Part shown: piece by piece, positions 7,290-14,868 of the stretch
How the letters are laid out: every line of letters starts with the position of its first letter
How positions within the stretch are numbered: position 1 is the first letter of the stretch
Assembly: GCF_006539525.1 (NCBI RefSeq)
Contig: NZ_BJNE01000012.1
Coordinates: 1 to 46,209 of the forward strand
Direction of reading: 5' to 3'
Length of the DNA stretch: 46,209 nucleotides
From: Glutamicibacter nicotianae
GTDB lineage: Bacteria; Actinomycetota; Actinomycetes; Actinomycetales; Micrococcaceae
Notes under the pieces: generated by a model
The model's input: only the letters and a program-made list of their open reading frames with translations
Databases searched by the model: none
What the model was told of the DNA's origin: nothing
Position numbers and translations under genes: made by a program

Positions 7290-8543
7290 GTGGGCCATCA
7301 TCACCATGACGAACCGATTTTGCAGGATCCCAAGCGCCGGCGGCGTGCCTCGATCATCCTTTGGGCTCTGCTTGCGCCCATAGGTGCTTTGGCCATGGTC
7401 ATGGTCATCCTGTTGTGGCCGCAAGGCAACTACGACAAGTTCGCCCTCAACGGAGCCATGGATACTACCGGCGGAGCGACGATGGAAGTTGGCACAGTTA
7501 CGCGCAGCGCCATCCAGGATTGCCCTTCGTCCCAAGGATTGGAAGAAGTAGGCGGCAAGGTGCTCGAATGCCAGGTCACCTATGTGATGCCTGAATCCGG
7601 TGGCGCTGAAATCCAGTTGGAGATCCCGCCGGAAATGCTGCAATCACGGGATGCGCGCGCGGGCGACAGCATCCGCTACCTAGATCTTTCCGCGGTCGAC
7701 ACCACCAGCGGAAGCCCGTACGTGTTCGTTGACTTCGTGCGCACGTTGCCCATGGCACTGCTGGCCATCGCCTATGGCGTGGTGGTGGTGCTCGTCGCCG
7801 GTTGGCGCGGCACCCGGGCCATGATCGGCCTGATCGGCGGCATCGCCTTCATGATCGTCTTCATGGTTCCGGCCTTGCTTGAAGGCGGCAATCCAGTTGT
7901 GGTGGGACTCACAGGCTCTACCGCCATCATGTTCGTCGCGCTGTATTTCGCCCATGGACTGAACGCGAAGACATCCACAGCGCTGCTGGGAACGCTCTTC
8001 GGTCTTGCGGTGACTGCAGGGATGGTGCTCTGGCTGACCGATGCGGCCGCGTTGACCGGGGCCAATGATGAATCGGCAATCACCTTGTCGACGGTGGCCC
8101 CGCAAATATCCTTGCCCGGCTTGCTGATCTGCGGTGTCCTGGTCGGCGGCATGGGTGTGCTCAATGACGTGACGATCACCCAATCGGCTACCGTGTGGGA
8201 ACTGGCAGAGAGCACGCCGAAGTCCTCGGCCAGGGAATTGTTCTTCCGCGGAATGCGCATCGGCCGCGACCATATCGCTTCGACCGTTTACACCATTGCT
8301 TTCGCCTATGCTGGTGCGGCCCTGCCAGTCTTGGCTATTGCCGCATTGAGCAACCAGAGTTTCGGGGTCACCCTGGGCTCCGGCGCCATGGCCGAAGAGG
8401 TCATCCGCATTCTGATCGGCTCCATTGGATTGGTCCTGGCAATTCCGGTAACGACCGCAATTGCGGTCATGGTCGTGAAGGCGACCGGCACCGGCGGAGC
8501 CCACGGCAAACGCTCCTTGCAACGCGTGGGTTCCGACGCCTAG
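7290..8543 (+). CDS. YibE/F-like family membrane protein
   Basis: An integral membrane protein of about 417 aa. The N-terminus is basic and begins with a histidine run (GHHHHDE) and KRRRR, then one helix, an extracytoplasmic domain of about 110 residues with two cysteines (DCPSSQGLEE and ECQVTYVMP), and a block of about seven helices containing GLIGGIAFMIVFM, GGMGVLNDVTITQSATVWEL and YTIAFAYAGAALPVL, typical of YibE/F. The molecular function of the family is unknown. GTG 7290 is chosen because GGAG at 7277-7280 is 9 nt upstream; an in-frame TTG lies at 7275. It reads toward the Zur-type site and zinc lipoprotein gene just downstream, but co-function is only a guess. Confidence 0.85.
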   Translation: MGHHHHDEPILQDPKRRRRASIILWALLAPIGALAMVMVILLWPQGNYDKFALNGAMDTTGGATMEVGTVTRSAIQDCPSSQGLEEVGGKVLECQVTYVMPESGGAEIQLEIPPEMLQSRDARAGDSIRYLDLSAVDTTSGSPYVFVDFVRTLPMALLAIAYGVVVVLVAGWRGTRAMIGLIGGIAFMIVFMVPALLEGGNPVVVGLTGSTAIMFVALYFAHGLNAKTSTALLGTLFGLAVTAGMVLWLTDAAALTGANDESAITLSTVAPQISLPGLLICGVLVGGMGVLNDVTITQSATVWELAESTPKSSARELFFRGMRIGRDHIASTVYTIAFAYAGAALPVLAIAALSNQSFGVTLGSGAMAEEVIRILIGSIGLVLAIPVTTAIAVMVVKATGTGGAHGKRSLQRVGSDA

Positions 8544-8544
8544 G

Positions 8545-8582
8545 TGCGAACCATTCTCATATGTAATGTAGAATAGTTCTCA
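8545..8582 (+). promoter_or_regulatory. Putative Zur operator upstream of the zinc lipoprotein gene
   Basis: TGCGAACCATTCTCA (8545-8559) is a near-perfect dyad of the form TG.GAA...TTC.CA, close to the 15-bp Fur/Zur consensus TGATAATNATTATCA. A second, weaker copy ends at 8582 (GAATAGTTCTCA, sharing GAA...TTCTCA). Together they occupy the expected promoter position of the znuA-like gene. This is an inference from pattern only. Confidence 0.5.
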
Positions 8583-8611
8583 ATAGCGATCCGATTTAGA
8601 TGGAGACACCC

Positions 8612-9667
8612 ATGAAGAACCACCGCTCGCTGCTCGCAGCAGCTGTAGCCCTGCCTGCTGCTGGACTGATCCTCGCCGGATGCGGTAGCAGCACGGCCAG
8701 CGAATCAACGGAAGCGGATTCTGCTGCGATCAGCGTAGTGGCCACGACGAACGTCTACGGACAGATCGCCCGTGCCATTGGCGGAGAGAGCGTGGAGGTC
8801 AGCGAGATCATCACTTCGGCCGCACAGGATCCGCATTCCTACGAGCCAACAGCCCGAGATAAGCTGGCGATCTCCAATGCCACGCTGGTGCTGGCCAATG
8901 GCGGAGGATATGACCAGTTCATGGACTCCCTGGTTTCCTCGATTCCAGAAGGCAAGGCTGGCGAGATCACGCTCGTGCACGCAGTGGATTCCTCGCCGGT
9001 AGCTGAGGAATCGGAAGCAGCCGGGCATGAGGGCGAAAGCGCTGAAGAGCATGCGCAGCACGCCGAAGAGGATTCGCATGAGGGCGAAAGCGCTGAAGAG
9101 CATGCGCAGCACGCCGAAGAGGATTCGCATGAAGGCCACGACCACGCGGCCTACAACGAGCACATCTGGTATGACCTGGAATCCATGGGCGACCTGGCTG
9201 ATGCGCTGGCTGAATCCTTCGGAAAGGCCGATAGCGCCAACGCCGAGCAGTACCAGCAGAATGCGGCTTCCTTCAATGAAGGAATCGACAAGCTGGAGCA
9301 ACAGCTCGAAACCGCGAAGCTGGATGGCAAGAGCTTCGTGATGACCGAGCCGGTACCATTCCACCTGCTGCATGCTGCAGGCATGGAGGATGCCACCCCG
9401 GAAGGGCTGAGCGAAGCCATTGAAGAGGGCGAAGGCATTGCACCGATAACCATGAAGAAGGCCGAAGACCTGCTTTCCGCAGGCGACGCCGACATGCTGG
9501 CCTATAACGTGCAGACTGAAGGCAGTGAAACCAAAGCGCTGAAGAAGAGCGCAGAGCAGGGGCAGATCCCCGTGGTTGACTTTGCAGAAACCATCCAGGA
9601 TGACTCCAGCTACCTTGAATGGATGGAATCCAACATTTCCGACTTGGCTTCCGCGATCAACGGCTAA
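8612..9667 (+). CDS. znuA: Zinc ABC transporter substrate-binding lipoprotein (ZnuA/AdcA type)
   Basis: A cluster A-I metal-binding protein of 351 aa. The signal peptide is followed by a lipobox LAGC, so the mature protein is anchored outside the membrane. Motifs include SVVATTNVYGQIARAIGG, DPHSYEPT (a metal-ligand His) and EPVPFHLLHAAG. Between residues about 139 and 190 is a His/Glu/Asp-rich metal-capture loop made of two identical 17-residue repeats (starting HEGESAEEHAQ) and the start of a third. ATG 8612 has GGAGA 5 nt upstream; the in-frame ATG at 8600 has no ribosome-binding site. A Zur-like palindrome precedes it. No znuB or znuC follows: the next genes are unrelated, so this protein must share a permease encoded elsewhere. 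Confidence 0.9.
   Translation: MKNHRSLLAAAVALPAAGLILAGCGSSTASESTEADSAAISVVATTNVYGQIARAIGGESVEVSEIITSAAQDPHSYEPTARDKLAISNATLVLANGGGYDQFMDSLVSSIPEGKAGEITLVHAVDSSPVAEESEAAGHEGESAEEHAQHAEEDSHEGESAEEHAQHAEEDSHEGHDHAAYNEHIWYDLESMGDLADALAESFGKADSANAEQYQQNAASFNEGIDKLEQQLETAKLDGKSFVMTEPVPFHLLHAAGMEDATPEGLSEAIEEGEGIAPITMKKAEDLLSAGDADMLAYNVQTEGSETKALKKSAEQGQIPVVDFAETIQDDSSYLEWMESNISDLASAING
9026..9127 (+). repeat. Perfect 51-bp tandem duplication inside znuA
   Basis: Bases 9026-9076 and 9077-9127 are identical, and the first 6 bases recur at 9128-9133. The unit encodes 17 residues with three His and six Glu/Asp, so the duplication doubles the metal-binding loop without shifting the frame. Identity at third codon positions points to a recent duplication. 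Confidence 0.97.
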
Positions 9668-9686
9668 ACCTACGTAGACTAAATGC

Positions 9687-10805
9687 ATGGCATTGTTCTC
9701 TTCCCAGATAACTCAAGCGACAGGTAAAGCACGCTCCCTCCTCGCGGAGCGGTCTGTCCGAGCAGAAATCGCCCACTTGGACCGGGGAATCGAACAAGCC
9801 GACCATGTGCTGTTCTTCGCCGAAGGCCCCGGCCAGTTCTACCAGCTCGGAGTCTGGCTGGGGACCTTCGAGCGGTTGGCTGCCCAGGGCCTGAGCATCG
9901 GAGTGGTGCTCATGGATGCCCTGAGCGCACGCCATGCGCTGGAAGCGACGACTCTGCCGATCATGTTCTCGCGTTCCATGGAACAGATCGAGAACAACCT
10001 GCGCGAGTGGGATGCCAAATCCATCAACTACGTGAATAACGCCCAGCGGAACTTCACGATGCTGCGTTTCAATGGGCCAGCGCACATTCACCTGAACCAC
10101 GGTGAAAGTGAAAAGACGTCGATGGTCTCCAACCAGCTCAAGGCCTACGACTTCGCCTGCGTGGCCGGTGCCGCTGCGGTCGAGCGCATCACCGATAGCA
10201 TTGCCCGTTTCGACCCAACGCATCTGGTGCAGATCGGGCGCCCGCAGCTGGACAACCTGGAATGGCCCGAGCCATCCGAGAAGATCCGCGTGCTCTACGC
10301 GCCGACGTGGGAAGGCGATTCCCAGGCCATGGCCTACTCCTCGGTGGCGACCCTGGGGGAGCGGATCCTCGCCCAGCTGAGCAACGATGAACGCTTCGAC
10401 GTGCGTTTCCGACCTCATCCGAAGACCGGAGATGTTTCCGCTGAAGCGAAGAAGGCAGTCCTCGGCCTGAAGAGCAATTATGCCGCCACGTTGGACCCGA
10501 TCGGCGATGCTGCGCAGTCATTGGTGTGGGCGGACGTGGCCATCTGCGACACCTCGGCGATGGCCTATGACGCGGTAGCGCTGAACATCCCGCTGCTGCT
10601 GTCGGGGGATCCCGAAAGCAAGCTCCATGCCGGGCTGCCGTTGGACCAGCGGCTGGGCAACGCGAACGGCTTGGCCCAGCGGGTAGCCGACCTGGCCGCC
10701 TCGCCAGTGGCAGGGGCGCAAAAACAGCTGGCCCAGTACTTCTTTGCCACCACCGAACCAGGGGTGGCAACCAAGAAGCTGAACCAGCTGCTTTCCAGTC
10801 TCTAG
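9687..10805 (+). CDS. CDP-glycerol glycerophosphotransferase-like protein (TagB/TagF type)
   Basis: A protein of 372 aa without signal peptide or clear membrane helices. LNHGESEK, the central YAPTWEG, RFRPHPKTGD and the later CDTSAMAYDAVALNIPLLL match the GT-B glycosyltransferase core of the CDP-glycerol:poly(glycerophosphate) transferase family, which builds wall teichoic or related glycerol-phosphate polymers at the inner face of the membrane. The order and spacing of these motifs are typical, but the protein is short and could act on another acceptor. It starts 20 nt after znuA with a poor ribosome-binding site, so it may be co-transcribed with it. No other teichoic-acid gene is nearby. 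Confidence 0.78.
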   Translation: MALFSSQITQATGKARSLLAERSVRAEIAHLDRGIEQADHVLFFAEGPGQFYQLGVWLGTFERLAAQGLSIGVVLMDALSARHALEATTLPIMFSRSMEQIENNLREWDAKSINYVNNAQRNFTMLRFNGPAHIHLNHGESEKTSMVSNQLKAYDFACVAGAAAVERITDSIARFDPTHLVQIGRPQLDNLEWPEPSEKIRVLYAPTWEGDSQAMAYSSVATLGERILAQLSNDERFDVRFRPHPKTGDVSAEAKKAVLGLKSNYAATLDPIGDAAQSLVWADVAICDTSAMAYDAVALNIPLLLSGDPESKLHAGLPLDQRLGNANGLAQRVADLAASPVAGAQKQLAQYFFATTEPGVATKKLNQLLSSL

Positions 10806-10814
10806 TTTTCGCGC

Positions 10815-12305
10815 CTAGCGGTGCTTGAAGACCGTGTCCTGCCATTCACGGTGGGCAGCGGGATCATGGGAGATCATCACGTGCTTGACGTTGGTGTACT
10901 CATCGAAAGAATACTGGCTCATGTCCTTGCCCATGCCGGAAGCCTTGTAGCCTCCATGCGGCATGTCGGAAACGATCAGGATATGCTCGTTGATCCACAC
11001 GCAGCCGGCCTGGATCTCGGCGCTGGCACGCATCGCCCGGTCCACGTTCTTGGTCCATGCGCTCGCCGCCAGCCCATACGGGGTATCGTTGGCCAGTTCG
11101 ATGGCCTCATCATCAGTGCTGAATGGCAGGGCCACCAGAACCGGTCCGAACACTTCCTGCTGCACGATCTCCGAATCCTGGGCAGCTCCAACCACCAAGG
11201 TGGGACGGTAGAAGAAGCCATCGCCCTCAAGCTGATGGCCGCCCGCCAGCACCTGAGCTCCTTGATCCTTGGCGCGCTGGACCATCGAGGAGACCTTCTG
11301 CAGGTGCTCCTGGCTGATCATTGAGCCCATGTCGGTATCGGGGTCGGTGGGATCTCCCACCACCATGGCGTCCATCAGCTCGGCCACACGGCTGGTGAAC
11401 CGCTCGAAGACCGAGGAATGCACGTAGGCGCGGGTGGCCGCAGTGCAATCCTGGCCTGAATTGATCGTCGAGCCGGCTACCGCACCGTGCGCGGCGGCTT
11501 CGATATCCGCATCACCGAAGACCACCAGCGGGGCCTTGCCGCCGAGTTCCAGATGCACCCGGGTACCGCTCTCGGCGGCCATGGACATGATTTTCAGGCC
11601 CACCGCGGTGGAGCCGGTGAACGAGGTCATCTTCACCAGCTGGTGGCGCACCAATGGCGCGCCGACGCTGGGCCCGTCGCCAACCACAATATTGATCACC
11701 CCGTCCGGGAGCCCTGCATCCTTGGCGGCCCGGGCAAAGAGGACCGAGGTGCCCGGGGTCAGCTCGCTGGGCTTGAGCACAATCGTGTTGCCGGCGGCGA
11801 TCGCGGGCAGGATCTTCCACGCAGCCATCTGCAACGGGTAGTTCCAGGGGCTGATCGAGCCGATCACGCCGATGGCTTCGCGGCGAATCATCGAGGTGGT
11901 GTTCCCGGCATAGTCCCCGGCTGCCAAGCCCTGCAGGTTGCGTGCGGCGCCAGCAAAGAAGTTCACGTTGTCGATGGAACCGGGCACATCGAACTGGGTG
12001 GACATGCGGATGCTCTTGCCGGTTTGCGCGGTCTCCACCGCGGCAATCTCATCGGCATGCTGCTCAAGTTCGCGGGCGAAGGCCAGCAGGTGGTCGGCAC
12101 GCTCGCCCGGGGTGAGCTTGGACCAGGTTGTGAAGGCCTCGGCTGCCGCGTGCACCGCCTGGTCAACCTGCTCAAGGCTTGCGGTATCGACGTCCAGCAG
12201 CTTTTTCCCGGTGGCAGGATTCACGCGTTCCAGCACGGGGCCGAGCCCGCGGACTTGCTGGCCGTTGATGAACTGGTGTCCGAGGGAACTATCGTAGTAG
12301 GCCAT
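10815..12305 (-). CDS. NAD-dependent aldehyde dehydrogenase, probable 4-aminobutyraldehyde dehydrogenase
   Basis: A cytoplasmic ALDH-superfamily enzyme of 496 aa. The NAD-binding region has SPWNYPLQMAAWK and KPSELTP, the general-base glutamate is in HLELGGKAP, and the nucleophile is C287 in NSGQDCTAATRAYV. The GQDCTA context and the length are typical of 4-aminobutyraldehyde (gamma-aminobutyraldehyde) dehydrogenases such as PatD, but other aminoaldehydes are possible. ATG 12305 is preceded by AGGAGA. It is the last gene of a minus-strand operon with a cupin and a PuuB-like amine oxidase, 20 nt after the cupin stop; the oxidase would supply its aldehyde. Confidence 0.88.
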   Translation of the reverse strand: MAYYDSSLGHQFINGQQVRGLGPVLERVNPATGKKLLDVDTASLEQVDQAVHAAAEAFTTWSKLTPGERADHLLAFARELEQHADEIAAVETAQTGKSIRMSTQFDVPGSIDNVNFFAGAARNLQGLAAGDYAGNTTSMIRREAIGVIGSISPWNYPLQMAAWKILPAIAAGNTIVLKPSELTPGTSVLFARAAKDAGLPDGVINIVVGDGPSVGAPLVRHQLVKMTSFTGSTAVGLKIMSMAAESGTRVHLELGGKAPLVVFGDADIEAAAHGAVAGSTINSGQDCTAATRAYVHSSVFERFTSRVAELMDAMVVGDPTDPDTDMGSMISQEHLQKVSSMVQRAKDQGAQVLAGGHQLEGDGFFYRPTLVVGAAQDSEIVQQEVFGPVLVALPFSTDDEAIELANDTPYGLAASAWTKNVDRAMRASAEIQAGCVWINEHILIVSDMPHGGYKASGMGKDMSQYSFDEYTNVKHVMISHDPAAHREWQDTVFKHR

Positions 12306-12325
12306 GTGGATTCTCCTAGGGATGC

Positions 12326-12694
12326 TCAGAGGGTGAAATAGAACTTGCGCAGGGTTTCCGTGACAGTCCACTGTGTTCTCATGCCAGCATGAAGCCTGGC
12401 AATGCTGCCCGGAACCAGCCGGAGTTCCTGGGCGCCGAAGCCGTCGGCTTCCAGGATCTGCACGGTGGCGCGGCCGGAAAGCACAACAAAATATTCGTCG
12501 GATTCGATATCCCGCATGGCTCCGGCAGACATCTCCCAGATGCCGACTTCCGCATTCCCGAGGGTGCCCAGTACCGCATAGCCTGTGGTCGCGGGTGCCT
12601 GACCGTCAGCCCGCTGGTCTTCGCCGATCGGTTCGTGGCTCAGCTCCGCATCGCCGGCCTGGACGATACTGGCTCGAAGGTCTTTTGCGGGCAT
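12326..12694 (-). CDS. Cupin domain protein (DUF861-like) in amine-oxidase operon
   Basis: A small protein of 122 aa forming a single cupin barrel: EVGIWEMSAGAMRDIESDEYFVVLSGRATVQI followed by LVPGSIARLHAGMRTQWTVTETLRKFYFTL. This is the (S)-ureidoglycine aminohydrolase-like cupin_3 subgroup often placed beside FAD amine oxidases and aldehyde dehydrogenases. The metal-binding histidines of classical cupins are mostly absent, so an enzymatic role is uncertain; binding of a small ligand or protection of an unstable aminoaldehyde are possibilities. Its ATG shares one base with the upstream oxidase stop (TGATG), indicating translational coupling. Confidence 0.78.
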   Translation of the reverse strand: MPAKDLRASIVQAGDAELSHEPIGEDQRADGQAPATTGYAVLGTLGNAEVGIWEMSAGAMRDIESDEYFVVLSGRATVQILEADGFGAQELRLVPGSIARLHAGMRTQWTVTETLRKFYFTL

Positions 12695-14139
12695 CAGGAA
12701 TCGAACCCCATTCCGATCTTGTCCATCAGCTTCAAGAAGGCCGAGCGCTCGCCGTGATTGCGGTCGGCTTTGGCCAGCTGGCTGGTCATGAGTTTCACGC
12801 CCACCCATGCGGCAGGCTCGGGAGGGAAAGGGATCGGCTTGGTGCGCACTAGTTCCAATTCGGTCAGCCGCGTTTTCTTCCCCGAGAGCAGATCCAGCAT
12901 GACCTTGGCACCGAACCGCGTGGCGCCCACACCGAGGCCGGTGAAGCCTGCGCAGTAGGCGACCTTGCCGCCATAGGCCAGATCGAAGAACGAGAAGAAT
13001 CGCGAGCAGGTATCGATGGCGCCACCCCATGCGTGGGAGAACTTCACATCCATCAGGTCCGGGAAGCTGCCGAAGAAATGCGCGGCCAGCTTTTCGAAGG
13101 TCCGCTGGTTGGTGTCGTAGCTGGAGCGGACCTTGCCGCCGAAATGGTAGACCGCGTCGTAGCCGCCGTAGAGAATGCGGAAGTTCCCCTCGGCATCGAT
13201 GGTGGGGCGGGCATAGTGGAAGCGGTTGTTCAGATCTGCCAGGCCCACCATGTCCGCCCAGCCGATGGCTGCGCGCTGCTGGGCTGTGAGCGGTTCGGTC
13301 ATCAGCGCGTAATCGTAGACCGGGATGACGCGTGCGCGGTGGCGCTTGAGCAGCGAGGGGAAGACGTTGGTGGCCAGGGCTACGCGCTGGGCGGTGATCT
13401 GGCCGTCGGCGGTGAGCACCTGGACCTGCGTGCCGGTATTCTCCATCTCCAAGGCGTGGGTGTGCTCGTAGAATTCAACACCCAGTTCGCGGCACACGCG
13501 GGCCAGTTCCCAGACGAGCTTGGCCGGGTCGATCAGCGCGGTGGAATGATTGTCGCGGGAGCCGGCCAGGAAATCCGGGGAGTTGATCAGCTGCTTGACC
13601 GCGTCGGCGTCCAGGTAGTCGACGCCCGGGGCTTCAGCTTCCTCGGCCACCCAAGCGATCTGATGCTGCTCGGTGGCCACGTTGATCGAGCCTTGGCGGA
13701 TGAAGTCCACGTCCATGGCGTAGCGCTGCACCGTTGCTTCGAACTCGTCGAGGTTCTGCGCCCCGAGCTCGGCGAGCAGCTCGTTTTCTTCCGGCAGATG
13801 GTTTGCGCCGTTTGCTTCGCCGTGGACCAGCGATGCTTCACAGAATCCGCCATTGCGACCCGACGCGGCCCAGCCCAAGCGCTGCCCCTCGATCAGCACC
13901 ACCTTGCGGGCAGGATCCCGTTCCTTGGCTTGAAGCGCGGTCCATAATCCGGTGTAGCCGCCACCGATAACCAGCAGGTCGGTGGCGATTGACCCGTGCA
14001 GTGCCGGATGTGGAGTGGGACGCTGGCTATTGTCCAGCCAGTAGCTGGTGCGCTTGGCATCTGCCAGTGCCCGGGCGATCAGGGCGGGGGAGACTTCGGC
14101 TTCATGCCTGTCGAACGTCAGTTCATTGTTGGTGGCCAT
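12694..14139 (-). CDS. FAD-dependent amine oxidoreductase, gamma-glutamylputrescine oxidase-like
   Basis: A DAO-family flavoenzyme of 481 aa. After about 50 residues comes the dinucleotide-binding motif DLLVIGGGYTGLWTALQAKER, then GQRLGWAASGRNGGF, typical of PuuB/OrdL-type oxidases that attack primary amines such as putrescine derivatives and release an aminoaldehyde, ammonia and H2O2. The C-terminal part has YCAGFTGLGVGATRFGAK, the FAD-closing motif. No glutamylpolyamine synthetase is nearby, so the true substrate may be a free amine. ATG 14139 follows GAGGAAAG. It heads a minus-strand operon with the cupin (1-nt overlap) and aldehyde dehydrogenase. Confidence 0.87.
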   Translation of the reverse strand: MATNNELTFDRHEAEVSPALIARALADAKRTSYWLDNSQRPTPHPALHGSIATDLLVIGGGYTGLWTALQAKERDPARKVVLIEGQRLGWAASGRNGGFCEASLVHGEANGANHLPEENELLAELGAQNLDEFEATVQRYAMDVDFIRQGSINVATEQHQIAWVAEEAEAPGVDYLDADAVKQLINSPDFLAGSRDNHSTALIDPAKLVWELARVCRELGVEFYEHTHALEMENTGTQVQVLTADGQITAQRVALATNVFPSLLKRHRARVIPVYDYALMTEPLTAQQRAAIGWADMVGLADLNNRFHYARPTIDAEGNFRILYGGYDAVYHFGGKVRSSYDTNQRTFEKLAAHFFGSFPDLMDVKFSHAWGGAIDTCSRFFSFFDLAYGGKVAYCAGFTGLGVGATRFGAKVMLDLLSGKKTRLTELELVRTKPIPFPPEPAAWVGVKLMTSQLAKADRNHGERSAFLKLMDKIGMGFDS

Positions 14140-14368
14140 TGGTACTTTCCTCGAAGATAGCTGGTTCGGTGGACGCTATCGATGCAGGGGAACGACCAAT
14201 GGTCCCTGCGGCTTTGTGGTCTGCTGGGCACCGAGGATGCCAGATGAGTGCCTGTCGGCGGTCAAGGCTATCCCTCTTCTCGGAAAAGTTGAACACAAAT
14301 TGAATGTGATTCATTACTCATCTAAGCCGGTGCATCTCGGGGTTGTCAAGATCCGGGAGCAGGCAGAA

Positions 14369-14411
14369 ACCCGGCCTTGAGAACAGCGGAGTGCTGCATT
14401 CAAGACCGGGT
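14369..14411 (-). terminator. Imperfect hairpin downstream of the copper amine oxidase genes
   Basis: ACCCGG (14369-14374) pairs with CCGGGT (14406-14411) and, after one mismatch, CTTGA (14376-14380) with TCAAG (14400-14404). It lies just past the stop of the minus-strand membrane-protein gene. No strong T-run follows on the minus strand. Confidence 0.55.
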
Positions 14412-14415
14412 CTGG

Positions 14416-14868
14416 CTAGGCGGGAAGAGCCGCGGGTTCTGAGCTATCCGGTTGATCGGCACGGCGTGGGACGCTGCCTGCGGTGTGGCGGCTGAGCCAA
14501 GCGGCGCCGAACATCACGAGGAATTCGGCAGCCGCGATGCCCAGCATCACCGGCGCATGGTGCGTGCCATGCCCCGCATGGGCTCCGTGATGGCCGGTGA
14601 ACCAGGGCATCCCGATCACCATCGCCACGTGCGAAGCGCCCATCAGCGCGCTCATCACCAGCAGGCTCATGGGAGAGCCGCCGCGCAGCACGCACCAGGA
14701 GCATTTGACGCACCAGACCGCCATTGCCAGCAAGGCCAGGGTCCACCACAGCGTGTGCGGCAGCACTGCCAGCACCAGCAGGTGGGCCGCCGCCAGGCAC
14801 AGCGAGCCGATGCCCAGCGCGCGGTGCCCGGCGGAAACCCTGGCAGTGAGACTAGTCGCCGCTGCCAC
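14416..14868 (-). CDS. Cys/Met/His-rich small membrane protein linked to copper amine oxidase
   Basis: A four-helix membrane protein of about 150 aa that I cannot place with certainty; it slightly recalls DUF5134-type proteins. It carries C53-x2-C56-x2-C59 (WCVKCSWC) at a helix end, methionines and a histidine spaced as in copper sites ([19 protein letters not shown]), and an external His cluster ([15 protein letters not shown]). The start is uncertain: GTG 14868 lies inside the oxidase gene (17-nt overlap), and the frame is open to TTG 14928. Tight overlap with a copper enzyme suggests a role in copper delivery or insertion, which is inference. The tail after the last helix is polar and proline-containing. 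Confidence 0.7.
   Translation of the reverse strand: MAAATSLTARVSAGHRALGIGSLCLAAAHLLVLAVLPHTLWWTLALLAMAVWCVKCSWCVLRGGSPMSLLVMSALMGASHVAMVIGMPWFTGHHGAHAGHGTHHAPVMLGIAAAEFLVMFGAAWLSRHTAGSVPRRADQPDSSEPAALPA

Noticed and set aside
12691-12712. A stretch on the minus strand that looks like a tRNA T-arm (GGGGTTCGATTCC)
   Set aside because: No acceptor stem, D-arm or anticodon arm can be built around it, and it lies inside the coupled end of the oxidase gene.
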